Assembly (NCBI GenBank): GCA_046760905.1
Contig: JBHIFB010000013.1
Location: forward strand, 1-36,755
DNA length: 36,755 nucleotides
Reading direction: 5' to 3'
DNA from: JBHIFB01 sp046760905
GTDB taxonomy: Bacteria > Gemmatimonadota > CAZMKB01
In this document: one piece after another, positions 7,284 to 15,340 of the stretch
Layout of the letters: every line of letters starts with the position of its first letter
How positions within the stretch are numbered: the first letter of the stretch is position 1
Notes under the pieces: generated by a model
Told to the model about the DNA's origin: nothing
Seen by the model: only the letters and a program-made list of their open reading frames with translations
Databases searched by the model: none
Program-made: the position numbers and the translations under genes

Positions 7284-9023
7284 ATGATGAGAAATGTGAG
7301 AATGCTCTTTTCGATGCTGCTTGCGGTATCTTTAGTTGTGCATGCTGGTGAAGTCATCTCCATGGAGGCCCTGCAACCTGGGAGACCGTTTCCGAGCATA
7401 CTGCTGGAACCTATACCGGCAAAGGATTACGGCCCAGGCACCAGCCTTCTAATCGATCCAATGGATTACAGCGGTACCCTCAATATTCGAATAAATCAGG
7501 ACAATACTGAAGAGCTCCAGAATGAGGAACAGATCGTAACAAATCCTACGGATCCGGATAACCTCGTGGCGGTATGGAGGGATTTCAGACTCGGCTACAG
7601 GAGGGTTGGTTACGGGGCTTCGTTCGATGGGGGTATCACGTGGGCTGAGGATCTGTTTGAGGAGCCGACATATCCCTGGCACAGCGATCCAGGTCTCACG
7701 GTGGATGCGGCAGGGAACTTTTTTGCAGTGATTCTATCATTCACATCGACCTATGATCCAAACGGTCTTTTCGTCTATAAATCGAGTGACGGGGGACTGT
7801 CCTGGGGCGATCCGGTGACGGTCATAAACGGTGTGCCAGATGTATTCGAGGATAAAGAGCTGATAGCCTGTGATCGAACCGGAGGGCCCTATGATGGGAA
7901 CCTTTACGTGGTCTGGGCACGGTTTGGTTACGATACACAGATAATGATTTCACGCTCAAACGACGGGGGGCAGAGCTTCGACTCGGCCATGCAGATCAGC
8001 GACATCTCCGGCGTACAATGGCCGGTTCCTGTGGTCGGGGCTGATGGCTCGGTTTATGTCGCATGGGTAAACTACTATCCCAGCAGCATCAAGTTCGACA
8101 AATCGACAGATGGGGGAGCGACTTTCGGTGTCGATCGTACCCTCGCTTTGACCTCTTTCTCCTCCGGTTACATAAACGGTGGGATCTGGGTCTTTTCATA
8201 TCCGGCGATGGAGGCGGATATCACGGGAGGAACATATGACGGGAACCTCTATGTCGCATACATGGACTATGGGCCTGGATCAGACACAGATATCTTCTTC
8301 AGAAGGTCGACCAACGGAGGCATATCCTGGTCCGGTCCGGTGCGCATAAACGATGACGGCGCCAGCAACGGCAGGGATCAGTTCCATCCATGGATCAGCG
8401 TGGATGAAATGGGAGTTATAACTGTCATCTTCCTCGATAGAAGGAACGATCCGAACAACTACCTCTACGACCTCTACATGACACAATCCACCAACGGCGG
8501 AAGCAGCTGGAGCGAGAACATACGGATCACCGATGTTTCTTCGGATCCTCAGGCCGGACAGGTTACTGCAGGATTGCTCGGGGAGTATATCGGTCTGACT
8601 TCCTCATATGGCCGGGTCAATGCCCTATGGACCGATACGAGGATGGGGCATCAGGATGCATTCACCGCCCGTATATATACCGATCCTACTGTAGATATCC
8701 AGGTAATCCCGGAGACAACGACCCTATCTCCAGGGGATGATCTCAGCTACACTGTACACATTACGAATACCACAGGAGATGTGATCGATTTCTGGGGGGC
8801 CGGGTTCGTAACGACTCCCTGGAGCGAACCATTCGGCTTCGGGCCGGTTGACGGTCCCATCCCCCTGTCTCTCAATCCCTTCTTCGAAGGTCAGGCAGTC
8901 ATTACGCACACGATCCCTCTCGGAACACCCCAGGGGAGCTACCACTACACATTGAGAATCGGTCAGCTGCCGGATAACATGATAGATGAGGATACATTCC
9001 ATTTCACGGTTGAATCCCCCTGA
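7284..9023 (+). CDS. Secreted BNR/Asp-box (sialidase-fold) protein
   Basis: 579 residues with a signal peptide (about 1-22), then a beta-propeller carrying six Asp-box motifs of the S-x-[DN]-x-G-x-x-[WF] type, near residues 113, 167, 225, 274, 342 and 402 (SSDGGLSW, SNDGGQSF, STDGGATF, STNGGISW, STNGGSSW). This is the sialidase/neuraminidase fold. No arginine triad typical of true sialidases could be assigned, so glycan binding or another hydrolase activity is as likely. Residues about 468-579 form a beta-rich C-terminal domain that resembles the C-terminus of the C25 peptidase at 15341-17674. CGGAGGA precedes a double ATG (7284 or 7287). The protein is presumably extracellular. Confidence 0.75.
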   Translation: MMRNVRMLFSMLLAVSLVVHAGEVISMEALQPGRPFPSILLEPIPAKDYGPGTSLLIDPMDYSGTLNIRINQDNTEELQNEEQIVTNPTDPDNLVAVWRDFRLGYRRVGYGASFDGGITWAEDLFEEPTYPWHSDPGLTVDAAGNFFAVILSFTSTYDPNGLFVYKSSDGGLSWGDPVTVINGVPDVFEDKELIACDRTGGPYDGNLYVVWARFGYDTQIMISRSNDGGQSFDSAMQISDISGVQWPVPVVGADGSVYVAWVNYYPSSIKFDKSTDGGATFGVDRTLALTSFSSGYINGGIWVFSYPAMEADITGGTYDGNLYVAYMDYGPGSDTDIFFRRSTNGGISWSGPVRINDDGASNGRDQFHPWISVDEMGVITVIFLDRRNDPNNYLYDLYMTQSTNGGSSWSENIRITDVSSDPQAGQVTAGLLGEYIGLTSSYGRVNALWTDTRMGHQDAFTARIYTDPTVDIQVIPETTTLSPGDDLSYTVHITNTTGDVIDFWGAGFVTTPWSEPFGFGPVDGPIPLSLNPFFEGQAVITHTIPLGTPQGSYHYTLRIGQLPDNMIDEDTFHFTVESP

Positions 9024-9031
9024 GGCGATCA

Positions 9032-9694
9032 TCACGTTATTATCCTCCAGCCCCTCCCTACGGCAAGACGACTGAGACGGCTGTCGGGACAGACAGTCAC
9101 CGGTTTACCCACCACCTCGAGCAGGAATCTATCGTGCCAGGAATCACAGTAGGCGGTGGAGTTACTAAGATCCAGCCTGTCATAGAAACCGGCTCTCTGG
9201 AGAGCTTGAAGTTTCCTCTCTCCATACGGGTGAATCCCGATCACCTTGCCTGTGTAAAAGCCTGAGTTAACCTCAAGTTCGGTGCCGATAAGAATATCTA
9301 TGCCGAGCCTTTTCCCCAGCTCCTCAAGGATTGGAAGAGGCGTTCCTGAAAGGAGAACGAGCGTGTAACCCTTCTCTCTCAGCGTTGATAATTCAGATAG
9401 AAGCGTGGGGCGTAACCGGCTATGGATTCTCTGTTCGAAGAAATCGGGCAACAGGAGCCTGAGCTCCTTCTCGCTGATTCCTCTCCAGTACCTTTTATAA
9501 CTTCTAATTGAACTGAACCTGCTTCTCAACACATCCGGCAGGAGGCGAACGGCGGAAAGCATTATCGAACTGAACTTTAGCTTTCCCTTCGCAAGTAAGT
9601 ATCTCAAGAGTTGCCTCTCGCAGGTAGTCCCCTCTATGAGTGTACCATCCACATCTATAAATGCCGCACGTATTGTTTGTTTGTCAGGATTCAT
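9032..9694 (-). CDS. HAD-IB family phosphatase (PgpC/SerB-like)
   Basis: 220 residues with the four HAD motifs: FIDVDGTLI (nucleophile D14, acid D16), LLSGTP (motif II), GERKLQALQ (motif III lysine) and YCDSWHDRFLL (motif IV acids). The helical cap insert is that of subclass IB, which includes phosphoserine phosphatase and the phosphatidylglycerophosphate phosphatase PgpC. Its first 11 bases overlap the end of the CDP-alcohol phosphatidyltransferase gene, so the two are cotranslated. The natural inference is that it removes the phosphate left by the upstream enzyme, for example phosphatidylglycerophosphate to phosphatidylglycerol. The substrate is not proven by sequence. Confidence 0.8.
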   Translation of the reverse strand: MNPDKQTIRAAFIDVDGTLIEGTTCERQLLRYLLAKGKLKFSSIMLSAVRLLPDVLRSRFSSIRSYKRYWRGISEKELRLLLPDFFEQRIHSRLRPTLLSELSTLREKGYTLVLLSGTPLPILEELGKRLGIDILIGTELEVNSGFYTGKVIGIHPYGERKLQALQRAGFYDRLDLSNSTAYCDSWHDRFLLEVVGKPVTVCPDSRLSRLAVGRGWRIIT

Positions 9695-10337
9695 TCTTTA
9701 TTTCCCTGGGAAACCTCTTCGCGAGCACGTACTCTTTACCATCCCAGAGTACAGGTAATCCTCTTATTATGCACATGAAAAAGACGACCCATACGAGTAT
9801 CGATGAGATTAAATGATTCGCCGTCATGAATTTCTCATGAGGCCCGATCGCCCCGTAAGTTATCGCTTTTTCCATTGCCACTATAAAGCCCAGGTAGCAG
9901 AAAACAACCGCCTTGAGCACGCCGTAGAGCCCACGGCTCACCCTTGAGCTCACGAGAAGCCTGGTTAAAGTGGATTTCATCATCGTCTTTTCCCCGAATG
10001 GCGTCATTCCCTCTGCAAAGGCGACGCTTCTGACCGTATCGGTAAGAAACCCCCTGGCGATGACGAAAACCGGTATCCAGAAGGTAACCATGCCGATTGT
10101 AGCGAAGTATATCCAGTAGATGTTCTCAACGATCCTGTCACCTGTAATATCAAGCAGGGCACCGAAGTCTGATGCCGCACCAAACTTTCGTGCAATGTAG
10201 CCGTCGAGTGCATCTAGGTATATCACAATGATTGTGAGGAAGAAGGCTATAAAGGCGGGGAAGTATCCCTTCCCGTAGAGGTATATCGTCAGGAAAGCAA
10301 GCAGGATCCTGATTACGGTGATCATGTTGGCACTCAT
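9684..10337 (-). CDS. CDP-alcohol phosphatidyltransferase family protein
   Basis: 217 residues, integral membrane, with about five or six hydrophobic helices. The full catalytic signature D-x2-D-G-x2-A-R-x8-G-x3-D-x3-D is present at D42, D45, G46, A49, R50, G59, D63 and D67. Enzymes of this family replace CMP on CDP-diacylglycerol (or a similar lipid) with an alcohol such as glycerol-3-phosphate, inositol-phosphate or serine. AAAGGAG seven bases before ATG supports the start. The HAD-IB phosphatase gene overlaps its 3' end, which favours a product that is still phosphorylated (PgsA-like or inositol-phosphate-type), but sequence alone does not fix the alcohol. Confidence 0.88.
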   Translation of the reverse strand: MSANMITVIRILLAFLTIYLYGKGYFPAFIAFFLTIIVIYLDALDGYIARKFGAASDFGALLDITGDRIVENIYWIYFATIGMVTFWIPVFVIARGFLTDTVRSVAFAEGMTPFGEKTMMKSTLTRLLVSSRVSRGLYGVLKAVVFCYLGFIVAMEKAITYGAIGPHEKFMTANHLISSILVWVVFFMCIIRGLPVLWDGKEYVLAKRFPREIKNES

Positions 10338-10624
10338 GGCATGGCTCCTTTCAGAGTGGGAATCCTTTTATCAATATAAAACTACCCGTTGATGAAGTGA
10401 CTAGCAATATTCTGTTAAATTCTGCATTGCCGGATCTTCCCAGATCGACCTCACGAGAGCGTCTCGCGTGTGGGTAAGCAGCCGTGAAGGAGCAGATGGA
10501 AGTCGATAATTACGAGTTTGAGAGCACAGCAAAGGATCTTGCCGGGATGTCCATCTACCTCCGGTACACGATCAAAGCGGTTTGATTGTATCGACTTAAA
10601 AAAGCTATAGTAATTATTGCATCA

Positions 10625-11198
10625 TCAATCGAAATTCACCACCAGGTTCAGCCCCAGGACGAGGTCGACAGCGCTTGTGAAATTCTCGTCGAGAGGGATC
10701 CTGAGATGCAGGCCCGGATGGAATACGCCTGTCTTCCACTCGGCGGTGAAACCCAGATGGGTAGAAGGATTCAGCTCTGTCGAAATCGGTCGCCAGTCCG
10801 AGGAAGGATGCGACTATATCGTCCTCGGACGCGATCGGGGGCCTGAATCCGAGCTCCACAGACGATTGCGAACCGTCTCTGAAGACCTCGACTCCCAGAT
10901 AGGTATTACCGAAAGCGGTCTGAGAGATCGAGTAACGATCGCTTCCGGCGTGGGTGAAGGGCTGCTCGACCACCATGACTACGCGGTCTGTGAGCGGCAT
11001 GCGGCCTGTGACGAACCAGGCGGTCGTCATGAAGGAGTAGTCGTCCGAGTCGAGGAACGGTTTCAAAAACTCGATGGAAAGGGAGGTTTCCCTGCCATGG
11101 TCGAGCCACACACCCTGAGCCCAGAGTCCACCGTGAAGAGCACCGAGAAGGAGGAAGAGGGTCACGGCGCCGGCGGAAAAGATCGTTCGTCGTGTCAT
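10625..11198 (-). pseudogene. Frameshifted outer-membrane beta-barrel protein gene
   Basis: The first frame starts at ATG 11196-11198 behind AGGAGG. It encodes a signal peptide (about 1-28) and about 110 residues of alternating beta-strand character, down to about residue 141 (SFLGLATDFDR). After that this frame becomes arginine- and proline-rich and loses beta character. One base further on, the other frame reads STHLGFTAEWKTGVFHPGLH, then strand-like LVLGLNLVVNF, and stops at 10625-10627. Skipping one base near 10765-10785 would give a single barrel protein of about 190 residues. A real mutation or a sequencing error could explain it. It probably encoded a small outer-membrane protein of unknown role. 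Confidence 0.7.
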
Positions 11199-11227
11199 CG
11201 TTGACCTCCTGTCGAAGCGTGAAAACG

Positions 11228-11269
11228 AGGGAGGCTGAGAGTAAACATTATGATATACGGTGCCTCCCT
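11228..11269. repeat. 8-bp inverted repeat upstream of the barrel gene
   Basis: AGGGAGGC (11228-11235) and GCCTCCCT (11262-11269) with 26 bases between. On the minus strand the spacer contains ATCATAATG, a possible -10 element for the gene starting at 11198. It could be an operator or a leader hairpin. No convincing -35 element was found. Confidence 0.35.
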
Positions 11270-11459
11270 TTCTTCTGAAAACTTTCTATCAAGCTCTTTA
11301 ATCTTTGACCTTGGATATTGTATATTTATGATGTAACAAATCCATCAGCAGGAATTTCATACCATATGATTGTAGAGGGATTAAACTGTCACGCCCTGGC
11401 ACAGGTACCCTTGACTTTCATAAATGTCCCAAGGTGAAGCCGCAATTTTTATTTCTACG

Positions 11460-14400
11460 TTACTGCACTATGGCGAACCTGCCGATGTGGCTGTGGCCGT
11501 CGGGGGTTGTGATATGGTAGTAGTAGTTACCAGATGCAAGCTTTAAGCCTTCCCGGGTCTTTAAATCGTAGTTCTCCGTTCCAGCTTCATCTGGAGTGTG
11601 CTCGAGCACCCTCACGAGCACACCTGAAATTGTGTAGATCCTGATCGTGCACTCAGCCGGCAGGTTGACGAACTGGATCTTTCTTGTACCTGAACCGAAC
11701 TCGAACTCAGAATAGCCTATGTAGGGATTTGGAACGACCCTTACCTTGTTAAGATCGAACTTTCCCACATCCTGTCCCCCGCTTGTGAGGTTTAGCCTGT
11801 ACCGGGTGCCTGGTACCGGGGGCCTAGAGGCCGGGATCGTATCCCCTTCCTGGCTCACATAGAAGCTTCTCTGCCTCAGGAGCCACACATCACCGTCACG
11901 TGGCAGCCTCTGGGGCTCAACGATTGATATGGTGACCCCCGAGACGTACAGTATAAAAACTTGTGGCTCTCCGATAAGATACATTCCGCCTGGTTGATCT
12001 CCGAAAGGCACGAATGTCCAGGCAGGTCCCGGATCCTGTTCATCTTCACGGAAAGGAATAAGCACCTTATTGCCGGTGTCATATACTGAAAGCGTCATCG
12101 TGTCACTGCCTGTCCGCTGCCAGGTTATCTGGATGTCTGTGCCTCTGAATCCGAGAGGCTCGAAAGGACCGATGGGTATCATAAGAGAGCCAAGTGAATC
12201 TGTGACATCGTTTCCTTCTCTATCCTGTGCGGTGAGAGAAGCTTCGGAGGGAACCTGGTATGCCTGATAATCGGCGAAAAAATCCAGCGAGAACTCATAT
12301 AGCGGAATGGTCGTATCCGAGGGATTAAATACCGTCGCTATCACCTCAGTCGTTGTCGAATCGTAATCCATCGTGAAAAAATATTGCGCCTCGCCACCTG
12401 TGTAAAGATGTCTCCCCGAGGCATCCTCCACGTGATATTTCACCTCAGATGTCAACTCTTGATAAGACGGTATAATCTCATCGATCACAAATTCATGAAA
12501 TGTATCTTCGATTTTCTCATCCACGGAAGGTGAAAACGTGAAGCCGACAAGCGCATCTGTGGCCAGGGGCGGCTCCTCGTACACGAAGATTTCAGGTGTC
12601 TCATCGGCAAGCGGGTTTCCCTCCTCATCCACGTGCGCTATGGCTACGGAGGCAGGCATAAAGCCGGTTGCGTTAGTACGCGGCATGCAGGTATTCTCCG
12701 GTGAAAACTCCACTCCGTTACGAAGACTCACCGATGAGGTTGGAAGATTTGCCGAGTTGTAATCATAAGATTCGAGGCAGTAGTAGTAGTTGATTCCATT
12801 TATAAGAGGTGAATCAGGCTCTCCACGGTCGATAAATGAGAACCTGAGCCCTGTGTCCTCTCCCAGATCGAAGGTGTCTGCCGAGATGACCACAACTTTC
12901 CCCGCCTGATCTATCACACTGTCTGTCACGACAATCCCGTGGCTGAGTGTGGTTATCCCGTCCTGAAGGTCCCACTGGCCGAGGAGCGTGATGTCATACT
13001 CCGGGTTTTCTTCATTTATTGCCTGGTCAATGGCTTCGAGCGGATCATCCGGATCACCTGCGGTCGAGAACTTTCCCGTCCTGCTCCTCCAGAGCCTGAA
13101 GCCCTCGAAGTCTAACTGCCTGTATGCCAAATCTATCTGAACGAACTCATCGTATTTTTCATCTGCCGCATACAGAGGGCTGTCATCCCATAAGACCGCT
13201 ACCTGCATGTCTCCCGGGACCAGTGTCATAACCGGCCTTGGTGGAGGCGTCGCCCTCACGAAATTAAGGTCGTAGAGACCCTGGACCGTGTGCTTAACTT
13301 GCAGGAACTCCCCGAACGCAGGGTCGTTTGGATCGGGCCTCGGCGGATCTCCATAAACGTTTATGCTCGAAGGATCACCCACAGGGTCTGCAAAGACGAA
13401 GGCAAGCACGAACCTGTGAGTTTCACCGGGTCGGATCCTGAAAGGGCCAGAGGAGATCAGGTAGCGAATGTCGGTATCTTCCGTTGTCTCGAAGCACTCA
13501 TCAGGCGGGTCGCATTTGAGCATCCGGTACGCCTCGGGGTCAGACTGGGGGTCTGGTCTCGATTCGCAGGTCGACGGCCCGCAATGAAATGTGTAGTTCA
13601 CAAGTCCCAACCGATCGACCTCATCCGGCATGTCATCTATCAGGCCGTCTCCGTCATCGTCTATATTGTTGAAGGGAGATTCATCGATCATACCGTCTGA
13701 GTCGTTGTCGATGCCGTCGTAATCATTGCCTGGTCCCTGCAGGAAAGCGACACCCACGAAGCCGACTTTTCCGATCCAGTTTGCTCCTTCGTCAAAATCA
13801 TTGTCCCATGCAAATCCCATGTTGATCGGTATGCTGTCGCCCTCGGGTGTGACCTGCCACTGGAAGAAGCTGGTCCTGTCATCGCGGAAGCTATTGCCGA
13901 TGTCAAAATCCGACTCGAACCCGATCCAGGCCTCCTCGATGGAGAAAGGTCCCTCAGGAACCCTTTCAGAGAGGTTTTCGATATCGAAGAAGAAAAATAT
14001 CACCTGCCTGGCTGCCCCGTTTACGAAAGCGAGGCTCCTTTGCCTTACCTCGAAAGGTGCATTTTCCCCATATTTGGGGATTGCATCCACGCTGTTGTAG
14101 ATGGTTACTATGTCCTGGTCCGACATCACAACAGGAATCAGTTGGTTGTAAGTCGCACTCTCAGGGTCCTTGTCAGTTCCCCAGAACTCCTCGGGCCAGT
14201 TTTCGAGGTCCTCGGAATCGGTGCTTCGAAAGACCGATGCGAGCGGATCGTCAGGCGACTGGCCGTATCTTCCCTCATCGAATTCACTCCCCCCATCGAG
14301 GGGATTGTAGCTCATTACGCACACGGTATCCCAGACTCCATCAGCGTCTGTATCAGCAAGGCCCCCTATCCATATCCCGGTCCCGAAGACATAGTTGTTG

Positions 14401-14639
14401 GAAGTGTTTCCAGGCCAGAAGCCGGCCCCATTGCCGGTGAAGCCGTCGATCCCTATCGGCCCGTCATTGTTTACCGCGAGTTTCACCGTGTTTCGGTCGT
14501 GGAATTTCACGACGAGGCTTGCCGGTGTGGATCGTTTCCCGTGATCCTTCACATAGATGAAAGAATGAGCGGGTGGTGAAAATATGAGATGAGTGAAGGC
14601 CATGATTAGCAGAACAAATAATAAATGCAACTTATTCAT
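11460..14639 (-). CDS. Large secreted protein with DxDxDG repeats and a C-terminal FlgD/type-A-sorting-like domain
   Basis: 1059 residues. A signal peptide (about 1-26) is followed by a long extracellular region. Calcium-binding-type repeats of the thrombospondin-3/dockerin kind include DTDADGVWD, NDYDGIDNDSDGMIDES and DDDGDGLIDD. The last 90 residues (from about NKVRVVPNPYIGY) end with CTIRIYTISGVLVRVLEHT, LASGNYYYHI and GRFAIVQ, the pattern of FlgD-like or type-A sorting domains found at the end of secreted proteins in FCB-group bacteria. The protein is therefore probably exported and perhaps surface-attached. The middle, with several short beta domains and phrases such as FRLWRS, is common in secreted proteins of candidate phyla, but its function is unknown. 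GGGAGG precedes the ATG. Confidence 0.75.
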   Translation of the reverse strand: MNKLHLLFVLLIMAFTHLIFSPPAHSFIYVKDHGKRSTPASLVVKFHDRNTVKLAVNNDGPIGIDGFTGNGAGFWPGNTSNNYVFGTGIWIGGLADTDADGVWDTVCVMSYNPLDGGSEFDEGRYGQSPDDPLASVFRSTDSEDLENWPEEFWGTDKDPESATYNQLIPVVMSDQDIVTIYNSVDAIPKYGENAPFEVRQRSLAFVNGAARQVIFFFFDIENLSERVPEGPFSIEEAWIGFESDFDIGNSFRDDRTSFFQWQVTPEGDSIPINMGFAWDNDFDEGANWIGKVGFVGVAFLQGPGNDYDGIDNDSDGMIDESPFNNIDDDGDGLIDDMPDEVDRLGLVNYTFHCGPSTCESRPDPQSDPEAYRMLKCDPPDECFETTEDTDIRYLISSGPFRIRPGETHRFVLAFVFADPVGDPSSINVYGDPPRPDPNDPAFGEFLQVKHTVQGLYDLNFVRATPPPRPVMTLVPGDMQVAVLWDDSPLYAADEKYDEFVQIDLAYRQLDFEGFRLWRSRTGKFSTAGDPDDPLEAIDQAINEENPEYDITLLGQWDLQDGITTLSHGIVVTDSVIDQAGKVVVISADTFDLGEDTGLRFSFIDRGEPDSPLINGINYYYCLESYDYNSANLPTSSVSLRNGVEFSPENTCMPRTNATGFMPASVAIAHVDEEGNPLADETPEIFVYEEPPLATDALVGFTFSPSVDEKIEDTFHEFVIDEIIPSYQELTSEVKYHVEDASGRHLYTGGEAQYFFTMDYDSTTTEVIATVFNPSDTTIPLYEFSLDFFADYQAYQVPSEASLTAQDREGNDVTDSLGSLMIPIGPFEPLGFRGTDIQITWQRTGSDTMTLSVYDTGNKVLIPFREDEQDPGPAWTFVPFGDQPGGMYLIGEPQVFILYVSGVTISIVEPQRLPRDGDVWLLRQRSFYVSQEGDTIPASRPPVPGTRYRLNLTSGGQDVGKFDLNKVRVVPNPYIGYSEFEFGSGTRKIQFVNLPAECTIRIYTISGVLVRVLEHTPDEAGTENYDLKTREGLKLASGNYYYHITTPDGHSHIGRFAIVQ

Positions 14640-14659
14640 ATTCCAACCTCCCGAATTGA

Positions 14660-14688
14660 TATATAAATGCAGGGTGTTTACAGGTCAG
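14660..14688 (-). promoter_or_regulatory. Probable promoter of the 1059-residue secreted protein gene
   Basis: On the minus strand: CTGACC (14683-14688), 17-base spacer, TATATA (14660-14665). The -35 is a partial match. Its position, 21 bases before the ATG, is tight and leaves a very short leader holding the GGGAGG ribosome binding site. Confidence 0.4.
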
Positions 14689-14775
14689 AATAACGTTGGA
14701 TTTGTTTCTCGACAAGCTATCTTTCCTCATTAACGCAACAGTGTCATCTTGCGTGTCGAAACCAGGCTTCATGCC

Positions 14776-15282
14776 TTATTTATAACTCCACGTGGAGTAA
14801 GCATAGGAATGATCGATGACCATGCCATATATAGAAGAGCCTTCCGAGAGTTCTATGAATCCCACCTCGACCGGGTTCCCGGGATCTGATACAGACACTA
14901 TCGAGATCACCTTGAAGCCTTCCTTGTCATCAGCGACACAGACATAGGAGCCTGAGACGTCAATGTCCCTCACATACCCCGGTGTATCATACATCCCTGC
15001 CTGCTCGGGATTGGCAGGATCAGCAACCGATATGATCCTGAGCCCTCCATCCCAATCACCAATGTATGCATACTCTCCCCGGTGATCCACTGCATTTGTG
15101 TAGTGGATGGTGCTCACATGGCCAATGATGATGGGACCAGTGGGATCAGAAGCGGAGAAAACCTGCAGTCCCTCCTCGCCATCTGCCACATAGAGAAGGG
15201 AGTCACCGGTGGCGATATCGATTTGAAGTGTATACACGGGCTTGAAACCCAGCCGCTGAGAAATTTTGACTTCAGGAAAATC
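14776..15282 (-). pseudogene. Truncated LVIVD-repeat protein remnant
   Basis: The frame is open from just after a TAG at 15283-15285 to TAA at 14776-14778. It encodes repeated units of LVIVD type: LLYVADGEEGLQVFSASDP, YAYIGDWDGGLRIISVADP and YVCVADDKEGFKVISIVSVS, about 42 residues apart. Such repeats form beta-propellers in large secreted proteins of several hundred residues. Here only three or four units remain. There is no signal peptide, and the only start is an internal GTG at 15235-15237 with no binding site, cutting a repeat in half. The last unit ends abruptly at ...SYAYSTWSYK. It is best read as the remains of a longer gene between two intact secreted-protein genes. Confidence 0.6.
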
Positions 15283-15340
15283 CTAAATGTAGTATACCTG
15301 AAAACGGGAAGGATTGTTGCAAAATTCTTGCATTCAGACT

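Noticed and set aside
10440..10585. Plus-strand stretch reading MEVDNYEFESTAKDLAGM then YLRYTIKAV, with a possible frameshifted upstream part
   Set aside because: It looks protein-like, but is only about 30 codons after a stop, with no binding site and no recognised family. It may be a relic gene end, too weak to list.
13660..13735. Repetitive DNA within the 1059-residue protein gene, considered as a tandem repeat element
   Set aside because: It is explained by the DxDxDG protein repeats; not a separate DNA element.
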